DNA of 64,000 bases, from assembly GCA_951799425.1 (NCBI GenBank), contig OX637404.1:18686045-18750044 (forward strand). The letters run 5' to 3'. The translations under genes and the position numbers were made by a program. How positions within the stretch are numbered: the stretch's first letter is position 1; every line of letters starts with the position of its first letter. The notes below the pieces were generated by a model that worked only from the letters and a program-made list of their open reading frames with translations, had not been told where the DNA came from and made no database searches. The DNA comes from Ilex aquifolium (lineage: Eukaryota; Streptophyta; Magnoliopsida; Aquifoliales; Aquifoliaceae). Shown piece after piece: positions 1 through 9,011 of this stretch.

Positions 1-491
1 AACAATAACAGTTAGTTTAGCTATTCAAAAAGTAATATTTTCTATTTTAACTACTCACTTTTTCAATACACACTTTTACATATTTTTTATATTTTTAACT
101 ACTTCCTTTAAATATTATTTCTCATTCCTTTTGTATTATTTTTCGTTGGGAATAGTGAAAGGGAGAAAGAGAGAGAAGGAAAGAAAAGAAATGAAGAGAG
201 AGAATGGAGGAAATGAAATGAATAGAGAGAAAATATTATAAATAATTTATACTTATTGCTACATTAATACTCTAAATATAGAGTATCATTATAGCAAAAT
301 GCTATTTTAGATGTTTTGGAGATGTTCGGTTGGAGTGGAATTTTAAGTAAAATAGCTAAATTTTGAAATTTTTATTTAACTTAGGTAATCTTTTGGAAAT
401 GCTCTTATATCATGATGTAAAGGTATCTGGCATAATATCATGTGCTATGGCTCCATAGTCCATACATGCTACGACCCAGAAGCCCATGATG
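1..491. other. AT-rich intergenic DNA
   Basis: No open frame of useful length, no RNA gene and no recognisable transposon domain is visible. There is a purine-rich patch of GAGAGA type near 155-230 and otherwise low-complexity AT-rich sequence. It ends at the target-site duplication of the SINE. Confidence 0.6.
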
Positions 492-504
492 GGTCGACCT
501 AGTT

Positions 505-778
505 TTTTTTTTTTTTGAAGCCGAAATGGGGGAGAGGGGCGACCAGCAGGTAGTGACCCCCCACTGGGTGTGACCATGAGGGTCTCCCCCGATGTGGAAT
601 GTTCGATTAGCCATAGCTACAGACCCCTTTGGAGTAGCCCGTCACCACACCACCACCGAAGCACTAATGAGTAAGGCATGGGGACCCCGTGGATCGATCC
701 CTGCTTGCTAACCTCATGGGAGTCAGGGAGCGACCCAAGACGGGCACACCTTACCATTAGACCACCAGCTCCGGTGGT
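505..778 (-). mobile_element. tRNA-derived SINE, reverse orientation
   Basis: Read on the minus strand the element starts ACCACCGGAGCTGG, contains a good RNA polymerase III A box (TGGTCTAATGG, complement of 754-764) and a B-box-like GGATCGATCC (691-700), and ends in a poly-A run seen as poly-T at about 503-516. It is flanked by a 13-bp direct repeat GGTCGACCTAGTT (492-504 and 779-791), the hallmark of LINE-mediated insertion. A tRNA-like head, a poly-A tail and a long TSD together define a SINE. The family is not identified by name. It does not encode protein; open frames crossing it are incidental. Confidence 0.85.
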
Positions 779-791
779 GGTCGACCTAGTT

Positions 792-1507
792 AAAGAATTA
801 GTTAAAGAATGCTCAAAAGACAATATATCTTTGGAGATGTCCCTTAATACCTGAAGGAAATATTGTATGTTAAACATTAGCAGAAACATCCACTCACGAC
901 TATCTCTTCATGGTGTGTTTGGTGGATTTTCGGATTGCAGACATGCGAAAATTTAGACAGACTTAAAATCTAAATCCTTACGAATTTATTTATTTGAACT
1001 GACGTGAGGTTTTAATATTGTGATTATTCAGATGATTGTAACAAAGTGTAAGGCTACTTCTATACTTTTTTCTTTGCCTTGAAGATCAAAGAATTAAATA
1101 ATTTCCACTGGAGCAACTTAATGAACTAGGATTTAAAAAATAAGTACTGAGATTAAAAAGGACAATGAGATAAACAAAAGAGAATACAGTGTAAACTATT
1201 GTACTAAGTATTAATCGAAAGAAAGGATCATCGAAGTGATAATTACAACATAAAGAAAATTGCAAGAAATAAACTAAGGAAGAGCTGGCTCTGTGCAGTG
1301 TTGTGTGTTGATCGATAATCTCTTTTTTTTTTTTTTGGCCTCTCATTTTGTATTTATAGGGGATGACCTCTAACTGTTGAAGCTATCTTTTTCAGCCATG
1401 ACTGTAATCATGACCTCTTTTTCTAATGTTCTTAGACATGCGCCGAACCTTATGCAACTGACGGTTCATGTTGTTACGTCTGTCACACCTCTTCATTTTT
1501 CGAGATC
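792..1507. other. Unassigned intergenic DNA
   Basis: No domain-bearing frame is seen. A poly-T run lies near 1321-1335 and could be the tail of an eroded retroposon, but no flanking duplication was found. The region ends at the target duplication of the hAT MITE. Confidence 0.5.
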
Positions 1508-1515
1508 CATGAAGT

Positions 1516-2110
1516 CAAGGGCGGAGCTACTTGAGGGCCGGGGGGGCACATGCCCACCCTCAATTTAAAAAAAAAAAAAAATTACTTATGTACATTTCAA
1601 ATAATTTGAAGTATATTTAAGTATGCCCACTCTATCATTTTTTGTTCTATCAATTAGTATAGCCCTCGTACCTAAATAATTATGAATTTTTGGACACTTT
1701 AAAGATACATCTATATAAGTTTTTGACATGTCGAACTCATTTTTTTTAAGCTATAGATATTCCAATTAAAAAAAAAAGCTATAGAGATTATGGCAACTAG
1801 GTTACTTAATTAAATGAGTGATCAATGACTAATAGTTTGATCATATATATGAAGAAATACTATAGTATCTTTTATGCAGTTTGCTTCATTTGTTATGAAG
1901 GGTTATAATTAGCCTCTCTTTTTTGTTTGTTTTTATTTATGTATGTTATATTTATCAAAGTTTGACCCTTTCGTATTTTATGAATTTTTAAGTATCGAAT
2001 ACAATATAGTAAATTTGAATATATTATTTTATTTTTATTGATTAGAAGAAAAAATTTAAATTTATTTAGTAAAGTGCCCACCCTAAACATAATTTTTGGC
2101 TCCGCCCCTG
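1516..2110. mobile_element. Non-autonomous hAT-type MITE
   Basis: A 595-bp AT-rich element bounded by a perfect 8-bp duplication CATGAAGT (1508-1515 and 2111-2118). The left end reads CAAGGGCGGAGC and the right end, reverse-complemented, reads CAGGGGCGGAGC, giving terminal inverted repeats with 11 of 12 matches. Copies of TGCCCACC near both ends (about 1551 and 2076) look like the subterminal repeats bound by hAT transposases. An 8-bp TSD and CAGGGGCGGAGC-like ends are typical of hAT. No transposase frame is present, so it would need a transposase in trans. Confidence 0.88.
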
Positions 2111-2137
2111 CATGAAGTCCTATTAATTCCCTTAAAT

Positions 2138-2577
2138 TGTTGGGCCATTTGTGGAGTCAAGTTTCTGAGGCGTACTGGAAGGCGCGTCCGGACGGCAGAA
2201 GAGCGCGCGTCCGGACGCAAGTGGCAGAACGTTGAAGGAGCAAAACTGAACTCACTGGAAGTCGCGTCCGGACGCGGTATAGTCATGCGTCCGGACGCGT
2301 GTCTGTTTCGTGGCTTAGTGCACAGAATGTATAAAAACCCTTTGTCTTGGTGATTAGGGTATGAGAGTGGTGTGAGATATTACATAGCCTCCTTCTTTGT
2401 ATTTTTGTCTCTCTTAATAGTGAAATCCCTGCAGCGTCGTGGATGTAGGCAAATTGCCGAACCACGTAAATATTGTGTGTCTTGTTCTTCCTTGCTTGTT
2501 ATTGTTTTCTGTTCTTGATTTGCTCTTGGATTGTGTGTGTGTTTCTGTGGGTTTTAATAACGGTTAAATCCCCAACA
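2138..2577 (+). repeat. 5' LTR of the Tork-like element
   Basis: Starts TGTTGGGCC and ends CCCCAACA, so it has TG..CA ends within the inverted repeat TGTTGGG/CCCAACA. Four copies of a GCGTCCGGACGC-type palindrome precede a TATA box at 2330-2337. The 3' copy is 6595-7034. Confidence 0.95.
2184..2337 (+). promoter_or_regulatory. LTR promoter: four GCGTCCGGACGC words plus TATA
   Basis: Words lie at 2184-2194 (last base altered), 2207-2218, 2264-2275 and 2287-2298. Each is centred on TCCGGA and self-complementary. The TATA box TATAAAAA is at 2330-2337, 32 bp past the last word. Position and repetition recall the repeated U3 activator boxes of Tnt1, but the word itself is not one I can assign to a known factor. 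The same set occurs in the 3' LTR at 6641-6755, with TATA at 6787-6794. Confidence 0.75.
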
Positions 2578-2579
2578 AC

Positions 2580-2591
2580 TGGTATCAGAGC
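2580..2591 (+). promoter_or_regulatory. Primer-binding site, initiator-Met tRNA
   Basis: TGGTATCAGAGC lies two bases after the 5' LTR and is complementary to the 3' end of plant initiator-Met tRNA, the usual minus-strand primer of copia elements. Confidence 0.93.
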
Positions 2592-2620
2592 TCCGGGTTA
2601 GGAGGTCAAGGGTTTGCACA

Positions 2621-5600
2621 ATGGCCGAAGACAAAGTCAAGATCGAGAAATTCAATGGTTCGAACTACGCGTTCTGGAAGATGCAGATGGAGGATATTCT
2701 GTATCAGAAGGATCTTTATCTGCCTATCGATGGCGAAAAGCCAGCGGATATGGAGCAAGCAAAGTGGGATGTTCTGGATCGCAAAGCCCTAGGGACTGTG
2801 CGACTGTGTCTCGCGCCGTCAGTTGCGTCGAACATCGCCAAAGAAAAGACTACATCAGGTTTATTCAAAGCCCTAGAAAAGATGTATGAAAAGCCTTCAG
2901 CGGTGAATAAGGTATATCTCATGAAGAAGTTATTTAATTTAAAGATGTCTGAAAACTCTATTGTTGCTGAACATATCAATGAATTCAATACGGTCACGAA
3001 TCAGTTAGAATCTGTGAGTATCGTCTTTGATGATGAAATTAGAGCTCTTGTACTTTTATCAAGTTTGCCAGAAAGTTGGAATGGACTTGTCGTGGCAGTG
3101 AGCAATTCTTCCGGATCTGTAAAGATAAAACTGGAGGATGTCGTGTCATTGATATTAGGAGAAGAGGCTCGGAGAAAAGCATCGGGTGAGGATGTTGTTT
3201 CAGGTTCAGCACTCAATACGGAGGAAAGGGGCAGGTCTACGAAAAAGGGAGGTAATAAAAAGGGCAAGGAAAAATCGTCTTCGAGAAACAGAGGTCGAAG
3301 TAAATCTCGTGGCGGAGTTGAGGGCTGCTGGAATTGTGGTCAGAAGGGGCACTGGAAGCGGGATTGCAAGGCACCGAGAAAAGAGCAGAATGGGAACAAT
3401 CAAAGAGGTAAAGATACTGCTAATATCTCGGAAGAGTCTGATAATGATGCCTTGATTTGCTCGCTGGATTCTCGCAGTGAGTCTTGGATTATAGACTCTG
3501 GAGCTTCATTCCATGCTACTCCACGCATGGATGTGCTACGAAACTATGTGCAGGGTAACTTCGGTAAAGTGTATCTTGGTGATGATGAAGCCTGCAATAT
3601 AGTTGGGAAAGGGGATGTGCAGATTACTCAGACAGACGGGACAGTTCTGAAATTGAAGGATGTTAGACACGTGCCTAGTCTAACACGGAATCTTATTTCA
3701 GTGGGTCAGTTGTCAGAGGGTGGAGTGGTCACATCGTTTACATCAGATGCTTGGAAGATGAGCAAGGGGGCTTTGGTTCTAGCCCGTGGTAAAAAGGAAG
3801 GAACCTTATATGTATCTTCGGGTACCTACAGTAGCATCGCGGTGACGGCATCAGGGATTGATTGCACTACGTGGCATCGTAGGTTGGGTCACATGAGCGA
3901 AAAGGGGATGAAAGTAATGATGTCAAAGGGGAAATTGCCGGGTTGTAAGTCGCTGGATTTGGACTTCTGTGAGGACTGTGTCCTCGGGAAACAGAAGAAG
4001 GTCAGCTTTACAAAGGTGGCAAGGACTCTAAAGACGGAGAGGTTGGAGCTTGTTCACACCGACGTGTGGGGACCATCAAAGGTACCTTCTGTTGGTGGCT
4101 CAAATTATTTTGTTACTCTCATTGATGACGCTACTAGGAAATTATGGATTTATTTTCTTAAGCAGAAATCTGATGTGTTTGATGTTTTCAAGAATTGGAA
4201 AGCATTGGTTGAGAATGAAACAGGGTTGAAACTGAAGTGTCTAAAATCAGATAACGGTGGCGAGTATTGTAGCAGTGAGTTTGAGGCTTACTGTGCTGCA
4301 AGTGGGATTCGAAGGTTGAAAACGGTCCCAAAGAAGCCAAGGCAGAATGGAGTTGCTGAGCGCATGAACAGGACAATCCTAGAGCGTGCTAGGAGCATGA
4401 GGTTGCATGCCGGGTTACCTAAGCAATTCTGGGCTGATGCAGTAAATACAGCTGTGTATTTGATCAACAGGGGACCTTCAGTTCCGCTGAATTGTGGATT
4501 GCCAGAGGAGGCTTGGACAGGCAAAGAGGTAAATTTATCTCATTTACGAGTTTTTGGTTGCATTGCCTATATGCATGTAGAATTGGATAATAGGGATAAA
4601 CTCGATGCTAAGTCTCGTAAGTGCGTGTTCATAGGCTATGATACTAATAGCTATGGGTATAGGTTGTATGATTTTGAGAATCGAAAAACACGCAGGAGTA
4701 TTGATGTGGTATTTAATGAGTCAGTTTTGTATAAAGACAGACTAAGTCAACCCAAGGAGGCTGAGACAAAATCAGACTGTGTAGAGTTTGAAGGGAATCC
4801 TAACAGGAATGTCTTAGAGCCTCAGGATACTAATACACAATCTACTCCACCGGTAGATCCACAGACTCCTATTCTTAGAAGGAGTACACGGACGGTAAAA
4901 ACCCCAGCGTGTTATTCTCCATCCTTGTATTATTTGTTGTTGACTGATAGTGGTGAACCAGAATGCTTTGAGGAAGCATTGCAGGCTGAGTCCAACAAGG
5001 AGTGGGAGCATGCGATGGATGATGAGATGGATTCTCTCTCATCTAATGAGACCTGGGAATTAGTTGAATTGCCCAAAGGAAAGAGAGCTTTGCACAACAA
5101 GTGGGTTTACAGAATTAAGGAAGAATCTGATGGGAGCAAACGGTACAAGGCAAGGTTAGTAGTAAAAGGTTTCGAGCAGAAACAAGGTATTGACTACACT
5201 GAAATCTTTTCTCCTGTTGTTAAGATTTCTACTATCAGATGTGTTCTTAATATTGTGGCTGTTGAGAATTTGCATTTGGAGCAGTTGGATGTTAAAACTG
5301 CTTTCCTTCATGGGGATTTGGAGGAGGATATTTATATGTATCAGCCAGAGGGCTATGCTGTGAAAGGAAAGGAGAATCAGGTATGCAAGCTAGGGAAGAG
5401 TCTGTACGGGTTGAAACAGGCTCCAAGGCAGTGGTATAAAAAGTTTGATACTTTTATGGCAGCTACGGGGTTTAGCAGATGTCATGGGGACCATTGTTGT
5501 TACTTCAAGAAGCTTGGTACGTCATATCTCATACTTTTGTTGTATGTAGATGATATGCTTGTTGCAGGTTCAAGCATGGAAGAGATTGTTAATCTCAAGG

Positions 5601-6505
5601 AACAACTGTCAAAGGAATTTGCAATGAAGGATTTGGGCTCTGCGAAGAAAATCCTTGGGATGCGAATCAGTAGAGACAGGGCAAACATGAAGTTGAAGTT
5701 GTCACAGGAAGAGTATATTGGAAAGGTGCTGAAAAGGTTCAACATGGAGAATGCTAAGCCAGTCAGCACACCTTTGGCAAGTCACTTCAAGCTTTCGAAG
5801 GAAAAGGGAGCAGTAACAGATGAAGACCAGAACTTCATGGCAAAGGTCCCATATGCCTCGGCGGTAGGGAGCTTGATGTATGCCATGGTTAACACAAGGC
5901 CAGACATTGCTCAAGCAGTGGGAGTTGTCAGCAGGTTCATGGCAAATCCGGGCAAGGAGCATTGGGAAGCAGTCAAGTGGATTCTGCGCTACTTGAGAGG
6001 TACTTCAGACTTGGCTTTGAATTTTGGGGGTTCTGATATTTGTTTGCAAGGATTTGTGGATTCAGATTTAGCAGGGGACATTGACAGCAGAAAGAGCACT
6101 ACAGGGTATGTTTTTACATTGGGTAGTGCAGCGGTCAGTTGGGTCTCAAGGCTACAGAGAATAGTAACTATTTCAACAACAGAGGCGGAGTATGTTGCAG
6201 CCACGGAGGCGTGCAAGGAAATGGTATGGTTGAGGAGCTTCATGAAAGAGTTGGGTAAGGATCAAGACAATTCAAAATTGTTCAGTGATAGTCAGAGTGC
6301 GATACATCTGGCAAAGAACGCAGCCTTTCATTCGAGGACCAAGCATATTGACATAAAGTATCACTTCATTCGCTCTTTGTTGGAAGATGGACAGTTTACT
6401 TTGGAGAAGATTCACACAAGGGATAATCCGGCAGACATGTTCACAAAGGTAGTTACTGTCGAGAAGCTGAAGTCTTGTTCAGCTTCCGTGGGTCTCTCAG
6501 TTTGA
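2621..6505 (+). CDS. Gag-Pol polyprotein, Ty1/copia (Tork/Tnt1-like)
   Basis: A 1294-aa polyprotein with all copia domains in order and no stop or frameshift. Gag occupies about 1-235. The CCHC zinc knuckle is C236, C239, H244, C249. The aspartic protease has D292-S-G-A. The integrase zinc region has H419, H424, C450, C453, and its catalytic triad is D481, D544, E580 (35 residues between the last two, as expected). The copia reverse transcriptase has YVDD at 975-978. RNase H has candidate acidic residues D1147/D1149, E1188 and D1223, and the HIDIKYH tail is present. The start ATG at 2621 lies 29 bp after the primer site and gives the family's usual Gag N-terminus. Particle assembly, cDNA synthesis and integration could all be encoded. 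It closely resembles Tnt1 in layout. Activity is inferred from integrity. Confidence 0.96.
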   Translation: MAEDKVKIEKFNGSNYAFWKMQMEDILYQKDLYLPIDGEKPADMEQAKWDVLDRKALGTVRLCLAPSVASNIAKEKTTSGLFKALEKMYEKPSAVNKVYLMKKLFNLKMSENSIVAEHINEFNTVTNQLESVSIVFDDEIRALVLLSSLPESWNGLVVAVSNSSGSVKIKLEDVVSLILGEEARRKASGEDVVSGSALNTEERGRSTKKGGNKKGKEKSSSRNRGRSKSRGGVEGCWNCGQKGHWKRDCKAPRKEQNGNNQRGKDTANISEESDNDALICSLDSRSESWIIDSGASFHATPRMDVLRNYVQGNFGKVYLGDDEACNIVGKGDVQITQTDGTVLKLKDVRHVPSLTRNLISVGQLSEGGVVTSFTSDAWKMSKGALVLARGKKEGTLYVSSGTYSSIAVTASGIDCTTWHRRLGHMSEKGMKVMMSKGKLPGCKSLDLDFCEDCVLGKQKKVSFTKVARTLKTERLELVHTDVWGPSKVPSVGGSNYFVTLIDDATRKLWIYFLKQKSDVFDVFKNWKALVENETGLKLKCLKSDNGGEYCSSEFEAYCAASGIRRLKTVPKKPRQNGVAERMNRTILERARSMRLHAGLPKQFWADAVNTAVYLINRGPSVPLNCGLPEEAWTGKEVNLSHLRVFGCIAYMHVELDNRDKLDAKSRKCVFIGYDTNSYGYRLYDFENRKTRRSIDVVFNESVLYKDRLSQPKEAETKSDCVEFEGNPNRNVLEPQDTNTQSTPPVDPQTPILRRSTRTVKTPACYSPSLYYLLLTDSGEPECFEEALQAESNKEWEHAMDDEMDSLSSNETWELVELPKGKRALHNKWVYRIKEESDGSKRYKARLVVKGFEQKQGIDYTEIFSPVVKISTIRCVLNIVAVENLHLEQLDVKTAFLHGDLEEDIYMYQPEGYAVKGKENQVCKLGKSLYGLKQAPRQWYKKFDTFMAATGFSRCHGDHCCYFKKLGTSYLILLLYVDDMLVAGSSMEEIVNLKEQLSKEFAMKDLGSAKKILGMRISRDRANMKLKLSQEEYIGKVLKRFNMENAKPVSTPLASHFKLSKEKGAVTDEDQNFMAKVPYASAVGSLMYAMVNTRPDIAQAVGVVSRFMANPGKEHWEAVKWILRYLRGTSDLALNFGGSDICLQGFVDSDLAGDIDSRKSTTGYVFTLGSAAVSWVSRLQRIVTISTTEAEYVAATEACKEMVWLRSFMKELGKDQDNSKLFSDSQSAIHLAKNAAFHSRTKHIDIKYHFIRSLLEDGQFTLEKIHTRDNPADMFTKVVTVEKLKSCSASVGLSV

Positions 6506-6582
6506 GGACAGGAGGATGAGCTGCAGGGATGAGGGACTATTGTTCGGGAGGATTGCGATTGATGGTGATCAAACTAGTCTCC

Positions 6583-6594
6583 AAGTGGGAGAAT
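6583..6594 (+). promoter_or_regulatory. Polypurine tract of the Tork-like element
   Basis: AAGTGGGAGAAT directly abuts the 3' LTR start TGTTGGG. A purine-rich run here primes plus-strand synthesis, and GTGGGAGAAT is common in Tork elements. Confidence 0.88.
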
Positions 6595-7034
6595 TGTTGG
6601 GCCATTTGTGGAGTCAAGTTTCTGAGGCGTACTGGAAGGCGCGTCCGGACGGCAGAAGAGCGCGCGTCCGGACGCAAGTGGCAGAACGTTGAAGGAGCAA
6701 AACTGAACTCACTGGAAGTCGCGTCCGGACGCGGTATAGTCATGCGTCCGGACGCGTGTCTGTTTCGTGGCTTAGTGCACAGAATGTATAAAAACCCTTT
6801 GTCTTGGTGATTAGGGTATGAGAGTGGTGTGAGATATTACATAGCCTCCTTCTTTGTATTTTTGTCTCTCTTAATAGTGAAATCCCTGCAGCGTCGTGGA
6901 TGTAGGCAAATTGCCGAACCACGTAAATATTGTGTGTCTTGTTCTTCCTTGCTTGTTATTGTTTTCTGTTCTTGATTTGCTCTTGGATTGTGTGTGTGTT
7001 TCTGTGGGTTTTAATAACGGTTAAATCCCCAACA
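6595..7034 (+). repeat. 3' LTR of the Tork-like element
   Basis: A 440-bp copy of 2138-2577 at a constant offset of 4457 bases; I found no mismatch by eye. It contains the same four palindromic words and TATA box, and ends CCCCAACA followed by the TSD TAAAT. Confidence 0.95.
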
Positions 7035-7039
7035 TAAAT

Positions 7040-7259
7040 GTCTTGTCTCATTTGTTCTCCACATAAATCCCTTGTGGCATTCATTGCAAGACACTTGAAA
7101 CTTGATCTAAAACTTAATCCCTTCTACTCTCTCTTTATCCTCCCCATACACATAGATGCATACCTTTCTAAAGAAAGTTTTTGTGATGTGAAAATGAGGG
7201 TATTGATTTCATGTGTAGTAACACTACATCAATAGAGCAAGAAAATGAAAGGCATTAAC
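7040..7259. other. Pre-insertion DNA between two elements
   Basis: No coding signal. Its last 35 bases begin a 36-bp segment (7225-7260) found again at 51226-51261, on the far side of the nest, with one mismatch. Confidence 0.5.
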
Positions 7260-7438
7260 TGATAAAGATTTTAAAGATAGGAATAGAGTTTGAATTAAAA
7301 TTTGTGTTTATCTTCTATGCTAGGAAGATAGGCATGTATCTTTCCTAGCTTATCATTGTGATTACTCTTTGATTATAAATAAAGATAAGAGTGTAGGGAG
7401 AATCATCCATCAAAACTTTCTTCACATCAAACGTTATT
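7260..7438 (+). repeat. Probable 5' LTR of relic A
   Basis: Starts TGATAAAGATTTTAAAGATAGG and has TATA-like ATTATAAATAAAG near 7373. It is followed by a decayed primer site (TGGTATCTAAGC at 7443-7454) and then by gag. The 3' border is uncertain because no second LTR survives to compare with. Confidence 0.55.
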
Positions 7439-7495
7439 ATTTTGGTATCTAAGCTAGTTGGTCTCGTGAGATCAGATTTTTTTTATTTTTCATCA

Positions 7496-8424
7496 TGTCA
7501 ACTGAAACTTCAAATACAGCCACTAGTGGAGTTTCTCCCGCTGCAACCACTGGCATGAACCACTCCCCATCCATCTAGCCGCCTTATCTTTCTCTGTCCG
7601 TTGTCACCAATCTCATTTCCATTCGTCTCAATTCTACCAACTATCTCCTTTGGAAAAACCAGTTCCTACCAGCTCATAGGAGCCATAAATTATTGGCTTT
7701 TGTTGACGAGAAAGAGCCCAGGCCACAAGCCACCATTCGGGTATAAGACGAGGAGGTTTCCAACTCCGAATACGAAGTTTGGATGATCACCAATCAAACC
7801 CTCCTTAGTTGGATCAATGCTACCCTCACCGAAGAACTTATGGCTGAGGTTGTGGGGTTAGATACCTCTTATGATACTTGGAAGTTTCTTGCCGAAATAT
7901 ATCAACAATGTTCCCAAACACAGATTCACTCCATTTGCAATCAGCTCAATATCACCAAAAAGGGGACTTTGCCAATTTTCAATTACCTTCGTCAACTAAA
8001 AGAAATGTTTGACACCCTCGCTGCCATTGGGGCGTCACTATCCGATGCCGACAAAGTTCATTACGTTCTTGCCGGTTTGGGTTCTGAATACAACACCTTT
8101 GCCATTTCGGTTCTTGCTTGTCCTCCTTTCCCATTATACGACGAGCTAATCCCAAATCTCATAAGCCAAGAAATGAGCTTTCAATCTGAAGTTCCAAGCA
8201 GTTTAGATATTGCTTTTGCTGCCCAAGTTACTTATTCACAAAAAAAAAATACTTCAACAGAGGTAAAGACCACCAAGGTCACCGTCAAAATCACCATGGG
8301 GGCTCCCGCAGTACTGGTTATATCGTGCCGAAATAATTTCAATGGACAACCTCCCAAGTTCTCTGACTCTTCAAACTGTGAGTACCGCCAACGTTCAGCT
8401 ACTACCACATCTGGACTTAAATAG
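7496..8424 (+). pseudogene. Gag fragment of copia relic A
   Basis: The frame starts at ATG 7496 with a Thr/Ser-rich leader, shifts, and continues through 7783-8424. The typical copia Gag (UBN2-type) pattern is visible: a LISIRLNSTNYLLW-like start, then WINATL, YDTWKFL and LRQLKEMFDTLAAIG. At least two stops and one frame change are present. The zinc knuckle is absent: the frame runs into the foldback region at 8393. Non-functional. Confidence 0.8.
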
Positions 8425-8743
8425 ATATTGGGACATAATTGTTTTTGACGGTAATTGTTGATGAGTTGTCACCAATGATATGATAGTGAAATGTATTTAA
8501 TGATGGATCCCATTATAGCATTAATGAATTCATTATCATATCATTGGTGACAACTCATTATGTCCTCAAATTATGTCCATAAATTATGTCCCAATAGCAT
8601 TGCTCATTTGATAATTAGAACCAGATGTGGTAGTAGCTGAACTTGTCTTGGAACCAGATGTGGTTGTTGCTGATGGATTGAATAGATGTGGTAATTACAA
8701 TTATCTGGACTTAATTAGATATTGGGACATAATCAGTAGTTGT
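8393..8743. repeat. Foldback/MITE-like inverted repeat in relic A
   Basis: Outer arms 8393-8414 and 8621-8642 are a perfect 22-bp inverted repeat. Within them, TATTGGGACATAAT (from 8426) faces ATTATGTCCCAATA (ending 8596), with a further long match around GAGTTGTCACCAATGATATGAT. A direct partial copy of the left arm (TCTGGACTTAA, GATATTGGGACATAAT) recurs near 8705-8733. A TA-flanked foldback MITE is possible, but the duplicated flank suggests a later rearrangement. The missing protease/integrase part of A maps here. Confidence 0.6.
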
Positions 8744-9011
8744 TGTAGAACCCAAAAACCCTTAAGCAAAAATTATCAGTAATTGATGAACAACACTTCA
8801 TATTCAACTTGAAGCAAACTCAGTGGCTTATATAGCCTTACATGATGAGAAAAGAAATCAAACAAAACACACCTAGAAACGTGGTAACAGTAGCTAATGA
8901 ATAGGTCAAATCTAACAACAAGTCCCTATTCAATAGGGATTATTAACAGAACTTGAAGAGGTCAAGTCTAACCAAACTTCACTGACAAGCAATAACTCAA
9001 TAACTCCAACA
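8744..9011 (-). repeat. 3' LTR of B
   Basis: On the minus strand it starts TGTTGGAGTTATTG and ends GGGTTCTACA. It matches 43916-44183 with a modest number of mostly transitional differences. The polypurine tract TTTAGGGGAGGATT (complement of 9012-9025) abuts its start. Confidence 0.92.

Larger units (their letters stand above)
2138..7034 (+). mobile_element. Intact Ty1/copia element, Tork/Tnt1-like
   Basis: The complete 4897-bp element has two 440-bp LTRs, an initiator-Met primer site, one uninterrupted Gag-Pol frame and a polypurine tract, with target duplication TAAAT at 2133-2137 and 7035-7039. By eye the two LTRs are identical, which means very recent insertion because LTRs are identical at integration. 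Gag and protease layout resemble tobacco Tnt1, placing it in the Tork lineage (family knowledge). It sits 27 bp from the hAT MITE and outside the large nest. Nothing visible prevents it from being autonomous. Confidence 0.95.

Noticed and set aside
617-889. 90-codon minus-strand frame as a small gene
   Set aside because: It lies across the SINE and its flank; the reading is of tRNA-like SINE sequence, not a protein family.
1321-1335. Poly-T run as a second reversed SINE tail
   Set aside because: No pol III boxes and no flanking direct repeat could be found around it.
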